Shown one piece after another: positions 25,192 through 33,395 of a stretch of DNA of 64,000 bases (positions are counted from its first letter, which is position 1; the number at the start of each line of letters is the position of its first letter). The stretch comes from Achromobacter xylosoxidans A8 (GTDB lineage: Bacteria; Pseudomonadota; Gammaproteobacteria; Burkholderiales; Burkholderiaceae_B). The stretch spans positions 4,092,001-4,156,000 of the forward strand of contig NC_014640.1 in assembly GCF_000165835.1 (NCBI RefSeq), read 5' to 3'. Below the pieces are notes generated by a model. That model did no database searches. It worked only from the letters and a program-made list of their open reading frames with translations, and was not told where the DNA came from. Both the position numbers and the translations under genes were made by a program.

Positions 25192-25270
25192 ACATCAAAA
25201 CAATTCAAGGGATGCGCGCGCAGGCCGTCGATAGAATTCCTGCATACCCCATCGGAGACAGGAGCCTAGC

Positions 25271-26953
25271 ATGACCCGAGGCGTGAAGAACATTCTCTTC
25301 ATCATGTGCGACCAGCTGCGCTACGACCACCTTTCCTGTTTTGGCCACCCCAGGCTGAAGACGCCGAATCTGGACGCGCTGGCCGCGCGCGGCATGATCT
25401 TCGACCGGGCCTATGTGCAGTCGCCCGTGTGCGGCCCCTCGCGCATGAGCTACTACACCGGACGCTATGTGCATGCGCATGGCGCCAGCTGGAACTTCGT
25501 GCCGCTGAAGGCCGGCGAGATGACCATAGGCGACCATCTGCGGCCGCTGGGCGTGCGTTCCGTGCTGGTGGGCAAGACGCATATGCGCGCCGACGCGGCA
25601 GGCATGTCGCGGCTGGGCATAGACCCGGCCTCCGTCATCGGCCGGCGCATCGCCGAATGCGGCTTCGACGCCTACGAGCGCGACGATGGCATCCATCCGT
25701 ATTCGGGCCACGATCCGGACCCGCGCTACAACGACTATCTGCGCGCGCAGGGCTATGGCGGCGACAATCCCTGGGAGAGCTGGGCCAATTCCGCCCAGGG
25801 CGCGGACGGCACGGTACGGTCGGGCTGGTTCCTGAAGTACTCCAACCTGCCGGCGCGCGTGCCTGACGAGCATTCGGAAACGCCGTACATCACGCGCCGG
25901 GCGATGGACTTCATCAGCGAGGCCGGCGAACAGCCCTGGTGCCTGCACCTGTCCTACATCAAGCCGCACTGGCCCTATCTGGCGCCGGCGCCCTACGCCG
26001 GCATGTATGGCGCGGAAGACGCGCTGCCGGTGGTCCGCTCCGACGCCGAACGCGCCGATCCGCATCCCGTGTACGCGGCGATGATGCAGCATCGCGTGTC
26101 GGCGACCTTCTCAGAGCCCGGCGTGCGCGAGGCGGTCATGCCCGGCTATATGGGACTGATCAAGCAGATCGACGACCAGCTCGGCGTGCTGTTCCGCTTC
26201 ATGGAGGCGCGCGGCCTGTTCGATAACACCATGATCGTGTTCACCTCCGATCACGGCGACTATCTGGGCGACCATTGGATGGGCGAAAAAGACCTGTTCC
26301 ATGAACCCGTCATCCGCATGCCGCTGATCGTCTACGACCCGGACCCGCGCGCCGATGCGGCCCGCGGCACGCGCTGCGCGGCCATGGTCGAAGCGATAGA
26401 CCTGGCGCCGACCTTCCTGGAGGCATGCGGCGGCGTGCCGGTGCCGCACATCATGGACGGCCGTTCACTGCGCCCCCTGCTGTTCGGCCAGAAGCCACGG
26501 GATTGGCGCGACCACGTCATCTGCGAATACGACTACGCCTTCCAGGATTCGCGCATCGCGCTGGGGACGCCGGCGCGCCAGGCCTGGCTGCGCATGGTGC
26601 GCGATGAACGCTGGAAGTACGTGCTGGCCGAAGGCTACCGGCCGATGCTGTACGACCTGCAGGAAGACCCCAATGAATTCGTCGACCTGGGCGCGTCGCC
26701 CGCGCACGAGGCGGTGCGCAGGCGCATGGAGGACCTGCTGTTCCGCTGGGCGCGCCAGCCGCGCCAGCGCGCCACGGTGGCCGACGGCACCATCGAGTCC
26801 ATCGAAGTTCAGCCGCGCATATCCGAAGGCGGCATCCTGATCGGCTATTGGGACGAAGCCGACCTGGCCCGCGCCCGGCAGACCTTCAAGCCCCGTTTCG
26901 CATCATCCAACCCGCTCGTGAAGCCGACGCTGGATCGGCTCTCGCAATCCTGA
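25271..26953 (+). CDS. sulfatase-family hydrolase (arylsulfatase/phosphonate monoester hydrolase type)
   Basis: A 560-residue alkaline-phosphatase-superfamily enzyme. Cys54 in VCGPSRMSYYTGR (C-x-P-S-R) is the residue converted to formylglycine in sulfatases; the metal site is completed by CDQLR near the N terminus and TSDHGDYLGDH at about residue 325. It should cleave sulfate esters or phosphonate/phosphate diesters. No signal peptide is seen, so it may be cytoplasmic, as in the phosphonate monoester hydrolase group. It leads an operon with a cupin and a Bug receptor, so a sulfated or organic ester growth substrate is likely. No anaerobic or FGE maturase gene is in the window. Confidence 0.88.
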   Translation: MTRGVKNILFIMCDQLRYDHLSCFGHPRLKTPNLDALAARGMIFDRAYVQSPVCGPSRMSYYTGRYVHAHGASWNFVPLKAGEMTIGDHLRPLGVRSVLVGKTHMRADAAGMSRLGIDPASVIGRRIAECGFDAYERDDGIHPYSGHDPDPRYNDYLRAQGYGGDNPWESWANSAQGADGTVRSGWFLKYSNLPARVPDEHSETPYITRRAMDFISEAGEQPWCLHLSYIKPHWPYLAPAPYAGMYGAEDALPVVRSDAERADPHPVYAAMMQHRVSATFSEPGVREAVMPGYMGLIKQIDDQLGVLFRFMEARGLFDNTMIVFTSDHGDYLGDHWMGEKDLFHEPVIRMPLIVYDPDPRADAARGTRCAAMVEAIDLAPTFLEACGGVPVPHIMDGRSLRPLLFGQKPRDWRDHVICEYDYAFQDSRIALGTPARQAWLRMVRDERWKYVLAEGYRPMLYDLQEDPNEFVDLGASPAHEAVRRRMEDLLFRWARQPRQRATVADGTIESIEVQPRISEGGILIGYWDEADLARARQTFKPRFASSNPLVKPTLDRLSQS

Positions 26954-26963
26954 GGAGTGCAGC

Positions 26964-27416
26964 ATGATTCTCGAAACCCCCGACATCACCCGCGCCCAGG
27001 CCGGCCTGGACGGCGTCTCCTGGAACATCCTGGGCCAGGTGTACGTGCCCAAGCAGGTCAGCCTGGACAGCATTTCCTGGCACGCCACTTTCCCGGAAGA
27101 ATCCTTCGTGCCGCCGCACGTGCATCCCAACCAGGACGAGTACATCTTCGTGCTGGACGGCCGTATCGACCTGCTGCTGGACGGCAAGAAGACTTCGGCC
27201 GGTCCTGGCGACCTGGTGCGCATGCCTCGCGGCGTGCCGCATGCGTTCTTCAACAATTCGGGCTTCGCCGCCACCGCGCTGTTCTGGGCCGCGCCCGCGG
27301 GCAAGCTGCTGGAGCTGTACCGGCGCATCCACAACATGTCGAGTCCGGCGGAGGTGGTGGCGGTGGCGCCGGAATACGACGTGATCTTCATGCCGCCTGT
27401 CTCGTCAGCGGCCTGA
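26964..27416 (+). CDS. cupin-domain protein
   Basis: A 150-residue single-cupin protein. PPHVHPNQDEYIFVLDG carries the two His and Glu of cupin motif 1, and PGDLVRMPRGVPHAFFN is motif 2 with the third His, so it binds a metal ion. It begins 11 bases after the sulfatase stop behind GAGGAG and ends 4 bases before the Bug gene, so the three form one operon. It could modify or sense the compound released by the sulfatase; family members range from dioxygenases to isomerases. Confidence 0.82.
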   Translation: MILETPDITRAQAGLDGVSWNILGQVYVPKQVSLDSISWHATFPEESFVPPHVHPNQDEYIFVLDGRIDLLLDGKKTSAGPGDLVRMPRGVPHAFFNNSGFAATALFWAAPAGKLLELYRRIHNMSSPAEVVAVAPEYDVIFMPPVSSAA

Positions 27417-27419
27417 ACC

Positions 27420-28391
27420 ATGCACCGCCGCACGCTACTGAAGGGCCTTTCCGGGGCCCTCGCCTGTACCCTGCCGTGGTCCGCGCGGGCCGCGTACCCG
27501 GACAAGCCCGTACGCATCATCGTGCCGCTGCCCGCGGCAAGCCCGCCCGACGTGCTCGCACGCGTGATCGGCGAAAGGCTGCAGCGCCTGTGGGGCCAGC
27601 CAGTGGTGGTTGAGAACCGGCCCGGCGCGACCGGCATGATAGGGCTGGACGCAGTCGCCCGCAGCGCCCCCGACGGCTATACCGTGGGCATCATGTTCCT
27701 GACCCACACCGTGCTGCCGGCGCTGTTCGGCAAGGTGTCCTATCGCACGGATGGCGATTTTGCGCCGATCGCCAATCTGGTCTGGCTATACAACGTGTTG
27801 ATGGTCCCGCCAGACAGCGAATACACCGACGTTCGCGGCCTGGTTGAACAGGCCAAGCGTCAGCCCGGCAAGCTCAGCTATGGTTCCGGCGGCAACGGTT
27901 CGCCCGCCCATTTGTTGGGCGCGGCCTTCTGCCAGGCGGCGGGCATAGACATGCTGCACGTGCCATTCAAGGGTCCTGCGGAAGCCGCGCAGGCGCTCAT
28001 GGGCGGCTACCTGCAGACCATGTTCGCCACCGCCTCCGTCGCCGTGCCGTTGGCGCAATCGGGCAAGCTGCGCGCGCTGGCGGTCACGCGCGATGGCGGC
28101 ATCGACGCCCTGCCCGGCGTGCCCACGCTCGCCGCGGCTGGCGTGCCGGCCTACAACCTGAAGGAATGGGAGGGCATCGTCGCGCCTGCAGGCACGCCGC
28201 CGGACCTGATCGCCAAATGGAACGGCGCCATGCAGGCCATCCTGGCCGACGCCGGGGTGCGCGACAAACTGGCCGGCCTGGGCATGGAAGCCGCCCAGCC
28301 CAATACGCCGTCCGAGTTCGCGGGGCTGATACGGGGTGAGCTACAGCGCTGGTCGGCGTTCGTGTCGGAGCAGAAATTGCGCAACGGATAG
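27420..28391 (+). CDS. Bug-type tripartite tricarboxylate transporter substrate-binding protein
   Basis: A 323-residue periplasmic receptor of the Bug family. MHRRTLLKGLSGALACTL with an RR-like start forms the signal peptide, ending ARA, and the mature part begins YPDKPVRIIVPLPAAS. Bug hallmarks include VVENRPGATG, ARSAPDGYT, VPFKGPAEA and the late WEGIVAPAGTP. It binds a carboxylated or similar organic anion; no TctA/TctB membrane genes are nearby, which is usual for the many orphan Bug proteins of this family of bacteria. It is the last gene of the sulfatase operon. Confidence 0.9.
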   Translation: MHRRTLLKGLSGALACTLPWSARAAYPDKPVRIIVPLPAASPPDVLARVIGERLQRLWGQPVVVENRPGATGMIGLDAVARSAPDGYTVGIMFLTHTVLPALFGKVSYRTDGDFAPIANLVWLYNVLMVPPDSEYTDVRGLVEQAKRQPGKLSYGSGGNGSPAHLLGAAFCQAAGIDMLHVPFKGPAEAAQALMGGYLQTMFATASVAVPLAQSGKLRALAVTRDGGIDALPGVPTLAAAGVPAYNLKEWEGIVAPAGTPPDLIAKWNGAMQAILADAGVRDKLAGLGMEAAQPNTPSEFAGLIRGELQRWSAFVSEQKLRNG

Positions 28392-28406
28392 GCCGCCGCG
28401 CCCTCG

Positions 28407-28436
28407 GGGCAGGCGCGCGTGCGCGCTCGCCTGCCC
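28407..28436. terminator. hairpin between convergent genes
   Basis: GGGCAGGCG and CGCCTGCCC pair over a 12-base GC-rich loop, 15 bases past the Bug gene stop. A T-rich tract follows only loosely (CCTCGTTGTTG). It may end transcripts from both sides. Confidence 0.4.
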
Positions 28437-28507
28437 GCCTCGTTGTTGCGCCGCCGGCATGCCCGCCGGGCTGGAGCCGGCGGCTTGTGCGGCCACTTGG
28501 CTGCCGC

Positions 28508-29806
28508 TTACCAGGCGACGCCTCCCACGCGCCCCAGAAACTCCAGCACCGCCAGATAGGACCCTTCGTTGCCCGCCGCATTGGCGCTGGGCGTTCCCCC
28601 CGCGTCCAGCAGCAGGCCGGACATCGCGTGCGGCTTGCTGATCAGGGTGGCGGGCAGGCAGGGATAATGTACGTGATGGCCGGCGCCCATGCAGACATGG
28701 TGGAAAGTCGGCAGGCCATGTTCCTGGCGCCGCCGCATGACGATTTCCGAGTACGCGGTGCTGGGCCAGAAGCCATCATCGGAAGCGCTAATCAGCAACA
28801 CCGGACCGGGATAGTTCTCGACCGGAATGCGGGCGCGCTCGAACGCGGCGCTATCGCGCGTGGCGCTGAGGAAGGCGTGGGTCTGGCGGTATGGCGGCTG
28901 CGAGGCGTAGGCCGCGTCCCAGTTGGCGCTGGCGTTGTCCTGCCACAGATGCGGCAGCGGCTCGCCGGCCTTGGTCCAGACCTGCGCGTCGCGGCCGGTG
29001 CCAGGCGCGCCGGCGCTGACCACGCCATGCATGACGGGCGACGGCACATAGGCGACCACCGCGCTGACCAGCTCCGGATAATGCGAGGCCACCAGCAGCG
29101 AAGTCTCGCCGCCGCGGCTGATGCCGGACAAGGCCACGAAGCCGTCGCGCGGCGCCAGTTCGGCGCGAGCCCAGCGCAACACGTGCTGGAAGTACTCCAG
29201 CGGCATGTCATTCAGGTACTTGGGACGGCCCTCGTAGTTGAAGATGGCCAACGCCAGGCACTGGTAGCCGCGGGACGCGAACAACGCGGCGCGCGGCGCG
29301 TTGACGCCGCCGGACGAGCCGTTCATGTAGATCACCAGCGGGTGCGGACCGGGGCCGGCGGGCGTGTAAAGCTCGCCGGATAGCGTCATGCCGCCCACCT
29401 GCTCGCGCACCGCGCGGTGCGTCACGCCGTCGGCCTGGAACTCCTGCACCAGGGTGGCCGTAGCGGTGTGGCGTCCATCGCTGGCTTCGATGTGGATGGC
29501 GAGCGGCTCGGTCCGGTCGGGCGGGAACACCACGCTGGCGATGTCCTCGCACGCCATGGACCAGACGATGCCCATGGCCGAGGGTTCGGCATAGCTGCCG
29601 GACACGGGGCAATCGCGCGCCAGGTCCAGGCTGCCGTCGTGGCCGGCCACGAATACGGCTTGCGAGCGCCACGGCGCGCCGCACATCGTCATGCTGGCCG
29701 TGATGGTGATGAAGGCATAGGCCGGAAAGCCGCTCACGCGGATCTCGCGCGCCACATCGATCAGCGCGCGTTCCGGGGTGACGGTGATGCTGGGTTGTTC
29801 TGCCAC
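28508..29806 (-). CDS. BAAT-type acyl-CoA thioester hydrolase / alpha-beta hydrolase
   Basis: A 432-residue alpha/beta hydrolase. The N-terminal 130 residues are beta-rich (ITVTPERALIDVAREIRVSGF), as in the acyl-CoA thioesterase/bile-acid-CoA transferase N-terminal domain. The catalytic triad is visible: Ser230 in SGISRGGE, Asp in SASDDGFWPS, and His in MGAGHHVHYP. The nucleophile is Ser, as in hydrolases, not the Cys of the amino-acid N-acyltransferases. It starts nine bases past the stop of the co-directional Bug gene, so it may act on the product of that Bug-dependent import. Confidence 0.78.
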   Translation of the reverse strand: MAEQPSITVTPERALIDVAREIRVSGFPAYAFITITASMTMCGAPWRSQAVFVAGHDGSLDLARDCPVSGSYAEPSAMGIVWSMACEDIASVVFPPDRTEPLAIHIEASDGRHTATATLVQEFQADGVTHRAVREQVGGMTLSGELYTPAGPGPHPLVIYMNGSSGGVNAPRAALFASRGYQCLALAIFNYEGRPKYLNDMPLEYFQHVLRWARAELAPRDGFVALSGISRGGETSLLVASHYPELVSAVVAYVPSPVMHGVVSAGAPGTGRDAQVWTKAGEPLPHLWQDNASANWDAAYASQPPYRQTHAFLSATRDSAAFERARIPVENYPGPVLLISASDDGFWPSTAYSEIVMRRRQEHGLPTFHHVCMGAGHHVHYPCLPATLISKPHAMSGLLLDAGGTPSANAAGNEGSYLAVLEFLGRVGGVAW

Positions 29807-29815
29807 GGTGGCTCC

Positions 29816-30802
29816 TTAGCTCTTCAGGTCGGTCTTGGGCACGCCATTGGCCTTGATCACCTGGGCCCACATGGCGGATTCGTCGGCAATGACCTTGTCC
29901 AGGTCGGCCGAGGACGTGAACTCCACGGTCACGCCCTGGTCGGCGAACTGCTGCACCAGGCCGGGATCGCGCGTGCCTTCGCGCACCGCATTCTCCAGCG
30001 CGGCGACCACCGGAGCGGGCATGGCGGCTGGGCCGGAAATCATCATGCGGGTATAGAGCTCGAAGCCGTCCACGCCCGCTTCCTTCATGGTGGGCACGTC
30101 CGGCAGGCTGGAGAGGCGCTTGTCGGAAGTGACCGCCAGCACCTGCAGCTTGCCCGACTTGATGTTAGGCAGCGCCGAGGTCGGGAAGTCGAAGGTGCTC
30201 TGCACCGTGCCGGCCATCAGGTCCAGCAGCGCGGGACCGCTGCCCTTATAGGGCACGTCCTGGAACTGGGTGCCGGTCTTGGACTGGAAATGCAGCAGCG
30301 CCAGATGATTGATCACGCCGCGTCCGGCGTGCGCGCACGTGATGTCGCCGGGCTTTTTCTTGGCCAGCGCGATGAACTCCTGCACGTTCTTCACCCCCAG
30401 ATCGGGGTGCACGATCAGCAGCATCGGCGACTTGCCCATGGAGCCCAGCTGCTTGAAGTCCGATGGCTGGTAAGGCAGGTTGTTGTAGAGCAAGGGGTTC
30501 AGGATCATGCCGTTGGTGCCGGCAAAGCCCAAGGTGTAGCCGTCCGGTTCGGCGCGCGCCACGGCCACCGTGGCGATGATGGCCTGGCCGCCGGGGCGGT
30601 TTTCCACCACCACGCTCTGTTTCAAGGTCTTGCCCATGCGCTCGGCCAGGGCGCGCGCCGCGATGTCGGTCAGTCCGCCTGGGGCAAAGCCCACCAGCAG
30701 CCGCACAGGGCGGGTCGGAAAGGTGTTCTGCGCCCAGGCGGGGCGCGAGATCAGGGGCAGCGCGGCAAGCGCGCCCAGGGCATGGCGGCGGGTGAATCGC
30801 AT
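29816..30802 (-). CDS. Bug-type tripartite tricarboxylate transporter substrate-binding protein
   Basis: A 328-residue Bug receptor with a twin-arginine-like signal peptide (MRFTRRHALGALAALPLI, cleavage after AWA). Hallmarks are RPVRLLVGFAPGGLTD, VVENRPGGQ, ARAEPDGYTLG, VPYKGSGPALLDLMAG and LPDVPTMKEAG. The ATG at 30802 has GGAGAG upstream, and the frame runs 18 codons further without a site. It is followed by the BAAT-like hydrolase gene after nine bases, so the two form an operon. The upstream 239-base region holds repeated GTAT-type sequences that could be operators. Confidence 0.9.
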   Translation of the reverse strand: MRFTRRHALGALAALPLISRPAWAQNTFPTRPVRLLVGFAPGGLTDIAARALAERMGKTLKQSVVVENRPGGQAIIATVAVARAEPDGYTLGFAGTNGMILNPLLYNNLPYQPSDFKQLGSMGKSPMLLIVHPDLGVKNVQEFIALAKKKPGDITCAHAGRGVINHLALLHFQSKTGTQFQDVPYKGSGPALLDLMAGTVQSTFDFPTSALPNIKSGKLQVLAVTSDKRLSSLPDVPTMKEAGVDGFELYTRMMISGPAAMPAPVVAALENAVREGTRDPGLVQQFADQGVTVEFTSSADLDKVIADESAMWAQVIKANGVPKTDLKS

Positions 30803-30921
30803 ACAACTCTCCAGGCAAGGACAACGCCCCCGCGCCCGGGAGAGGCCGCGGGGCAAAGCAATCGAAGGGAAAGGACGCGCGGACGGCCCGCCTTACGGCA
30901 AGCTGTCACGGCGTCAGTATG

Positions 30922-31019
30922 TTGTATGCAATACCGCGGGCGGGCTATCTAGGGATATCCCGAGGCTTCCCGGAGGAAGCAAGGCTTGTATTCCGCAATG
31001 CGGTATTTGGTATGCGATC
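30922..31019 (-). promoter_or_regulatory. three related TTG(G)TAT-type repeats upstream of the Bug/hydrolase operon
   Basis: TTGTATGCAATAC (30922-30934), TTGTATTCCGCAATGC (30987-31002) and TTGGTATGCGATC (31007-31019) share a TTG(G)TAT core. Such short AT-centred repeats are of the kind bound by GntR-family regulators, but the match is degenerate and no regulator gene lies nearby. Confidence 0.3.
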
Positions 31020-31041
31020 TGATAAACCGTCCGGCCTGGGC

Positions 31042-31599
31042 CTAAGCCTTGGTCATCAGCTTCTTCCAGCCTTCCAGGCCCAGCCGCTTCATCGTGTCGA
31101 TGTTCTTCTCGTAAATCTCCGCGGCGTCCGGGAAGGATTCCACCGCGCGGTCGATGCTGTCTTCGCGCAGCAGATGCAGGATCGGATACGGCGAACGGTT
31201 GGTGTAGTTCTCGATGTCGTCCGGCTGCGTGTCGGCGAACTGGAACTGCGGATGGAAGGTGGCCACCTGCAGTTCGCCCACCAGGCGCATGCGCTTGAGC
31301 AGGCGGTCCGACAGTTCCTCGAAGTCATTGAAATCCAGGAAGTCGTCCAGCGCGTCCGGGATGATCAGCAGCGTGGTGTCGATCTGCTCGGGATCGGTCT
31401 CGGCCAGCAGCGCCAGCTCGTCCTGCAGGTCGGTGAGGACGCCTTCGGCGTCGGTGGCGTCGCTGACGGCAAAGCGGATCTGGTCCTTGACCTGCACCGC
31501 CTTGGCGAAGGGACAGAGGTTCAGGCCGATCACGGCCTGGTTCAGCCAGTGCTTGGTCTCAGCGACCACGTTGGCGTAGGCGTCGGAAGTGGAAATCAT
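31042..31599 (-). CDS. DUF1415 family protein
   Basis: A 185-residue soluble protein of DUF1415. It has the conserved NQAVIGLNLCPFAK near the N terminus, TLLIIPDALDDFLDFNDF in the middle, and SPYPILHLLREDSIDRAV near the end. The function of the family is unknown; it occurs widely in beta- and gammaproteobacteria. The ATG at 31599 is preferred over one 12 codons earlier because the family starts there. It seems to be a single-gene unit between the Bug operon and the peptidase gene. Confidence 0.85.
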   Translation of the reverse strand: MISTSDAYANVVAETKHWLNQAVIGLNLCPFAKAVQVKDQIRFAVSDATDAEGVLTDLQDELALLAETDPEQIDTTLLIIPDALDDFLDFNDFEELSDRLLKRMRLVGELQVATFHPQFQFADTQPDDIENYTNRSPYPILHLLREDSIDRAVESFPDAAEIYEKNIDTMKRLGLEGWKKLMTKA

Positions 31600-31668
31600 G
31601 GGGGTCCATCCTGGAAAAAAGAAAAGCGCGGGCATTGCGGCCCGCGCTTCAAACAGCCTCGCCGCCGC

Positions 31669-33141
31669 TTACGCGGCCGGCATGGCAGCCATGGTCTGGG
31701 CCACGGCCGCGGTCAGCTTCTTGCCGTAGGGCACGTGCAGGAATTCATTGGGGCCGTGGGCGTTGGACTTGGGACCCAACACGCCGCAGACCATGAACTG
31801 GGCCTTGGGGAAGCCCTTCTGCAGAATGCTCATCAGCGGAATGGTGCCGCCCTGGCCGATATAGCCGCAGGACGCGCCATAGTATTGCTGCGAGGCGGCG
31901 TCCAGCGCCTGGGTCAGCCAGGGTGCGGAAGCCGGGGCGTTCCAGCCGGTGGCGGCGCCTTCGTTGGCCTTGAACAGCACCTTGGCGTTGTAGGGCGCGT
32001 CGGCTTCCAGCAAGGCCTTGATCTCTTGCGAGGCAGCCACGGCATCCACCAGCGGCGGCAAACGCAGCGACAGCTTGAAGGCCGTGCGCGGACGCAGCAC
32101 GTTGCCTGCGCTGGACAGCGGCGGCAGGCCTTCGGCGCCAGTCACCGACAGGGTCGGGCGCCAGGTGCGGTTCAGCAGGGCCTGTTCCGGTTCGGTCGTC
32201 ATGGGCAGCACGAAGCCGCCGTCGGCGCCGCAGCTCCAGGGGAAACGGCGCCAGACTTCGTCGCCCAGGATGCGCGCGGTCGCGTGCACTTGTTCGACGC
32301 GATCGGCGGGAATCTCGCAATGCAGGCTCTGCGGCAGCAGGCGGCCGGTGCCGCTGTCTTCAAGGCGGTCCAGCAGATGGCGCAGGATGCGGAACGAGGA
32401 CGGCACCACGCCGCTGGAGTCGCCCGAGTGCACGCCTTCGTCCAGCACCTGCACTTCCAGCGTGCCCGACACCATGCCGCGCAGCGAGGTCGTCATCCAG
32501 AGTTGGTCGTAATTGCCGGCGCCCGAGTCCAGGCACACCACCAGGGCCACGTTGCCCAGGCGGTCGCGCAGCGCGTCCACATAGGGCAGCAGGTCGTAGC
32601 TGCCGGATTCCTCACAGGTTTCGACGATGCCGACGCAGCGCGGACGCGGAATGCCCTGCTTGTCCAGCGCCATGATGGCGGTCAGCGAGGCGTACACGGC
32701 ATAGCCGTCGTCGGCGCCGCCGCGGCCATACAGCTTGCCGTCTTCGAGCTTGGGGGTCCAGGGGCCCAGGCCGGCGCGCCAGCCGGAGAATTCGGGCTGC
32801 TTGTCCAGGTGGCCGTACAGCAGCACGGTGTCGCCGTTGTCGCTGCGGGTGGCGGGCGCGTCAAAGAAAATGACGGGCGTGCGGCCCGGCAGGCGCACCA
32901 CTTCCAGCTTCAGGCCGGAGACCTTCTGCGCCTCGACCCACTGCGCGGCGTCGCGCACCACGCGTTCGATGAACGCGTTCTTTTCCCAGTCCGCGTCGAA
33001 CGCCGGGCTCTTGGCCGGGATGGCGATGTAGTCGGTCAGCGCCGGGATGATCTCGTTGTCCCATTTGTCGTCCACGAAAGCCTGCAAGGCCTTCGGGTCC
33101 AGGGTGGGAGGAAGAGCGTCTTCGGGGATGCGTGCGTTCAT
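31669..33141 (-). CDS. M20-family metallopeptidase (dipeptidase/carnosinase type)
   Basis: A 490-residue peptidase of the M20 clan. The metal ligands are visible: His111 in LLYGHLDKQPE, Asp144 in RGGADDGYA, the Glu177-Glu178 pair in GIVETCEESGS, and the late His in NAHGPNEF. The insertion of about 200 residues between the two halves of the catalytic domain is the dimerisation domain. It should cleave dipeptides or N-acyl amino acids with two zinc ions in the cytoplasm. The ATG at 33141 has AGGA ten bases upstream. An in-frame extension of 83 codons has no coding character and was not used. Confidence 0.9.
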   Translation of the reverse strand: MNARIPEDALPPTLDPKALQAFVDDKWDNEIIPALTDYIAIPAKSPAFDADWEKNAFIERVVRDAAQWVEAQKVSGLKLEVVRLPGRTPVIFFDAPATRSDNGDTVLLYGHLDKQPEFSGWRAGLGPWTPKLEDGKLYGRGGADDGYAVYASLTAIMALDKQGIPRPRCVGIVETCEESGSYDLLPYVDALRDRLGNVALVVCLDSGAGNYDQLWMTTSLRGMVSGTLEVQVLDEGVHSGDSSGVVPSSFRILRHLLDRLEDSGTGRLLPQSLHCEIPADRVEQVHATARILGDEVWRRFPWSCGADGGFVLPMTTEPEQALLNRTWRPTLSVTGAEGLPPLSSAGNVLRPRTAFKLSLRLPPLVDAVAASQEIKALLEADAPYNAKVLFKANEGAATGWNAPASAPWLTQALDAASQQYYGASCGYIGQGGTIPLMSILQKGFPKAQFMVCGVLGPKSNAHGPNEFLHVPYGKKLTAAVAQTMAAMPAA

Positions 33142-33318
33142 GGCGCGGGATCCTGTGTGCGGAGGGGGTAGGCAATCCGCTATTTTATGCCTGCGCGGCG
33201 CGGCTGGCATCTTTTGTCCCTGATTGTTGTCGGCGCGGGGAAATGGTGCCGCTATCCGGCCCTGGTTTCGCCGCTGCGGTTTCTGCCGGCGCGTCGGTCC
33301 CGGCTCAAAAACGGCAAA

Positions 33319-33344
33319 GCCCCCAGACGCGATGCGCTGGGGGC
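33319..33344 (-). terminator. intrinsic terminator of the chemoreceptor gene
   Basis: Read on the minus strand, GCCCCCAG and CTGGGGGC form an eight-base stem around a ten-base loop, followed by TTTGCCGTTTTT. It lies about 52 bases past the stop of the chemoreceptor gene. Confidence 0.7.
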
Positions 33345-33356
33345 TATGGCGGTACT

Positions 33357-33387
33357 CATGGCCGGCCATCCTGGATGGCCGGCCATG
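33357..33387. repeat. 31-base near-perfect palindrome (15-bp arms, 1-base centre)
   Basis: The arms at 33357-33371 and 33373-33387 are exact inverted copies around T33372. The palindrome contains GGCC and CCGG steps and stands between the chemoreceptor stop at 33396 and the terminator. It could be part of a tandem terminator or a cruciform/regulatory element. Confidence 0.6.
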
Positions 33388-33395
33388 CAAGGACT

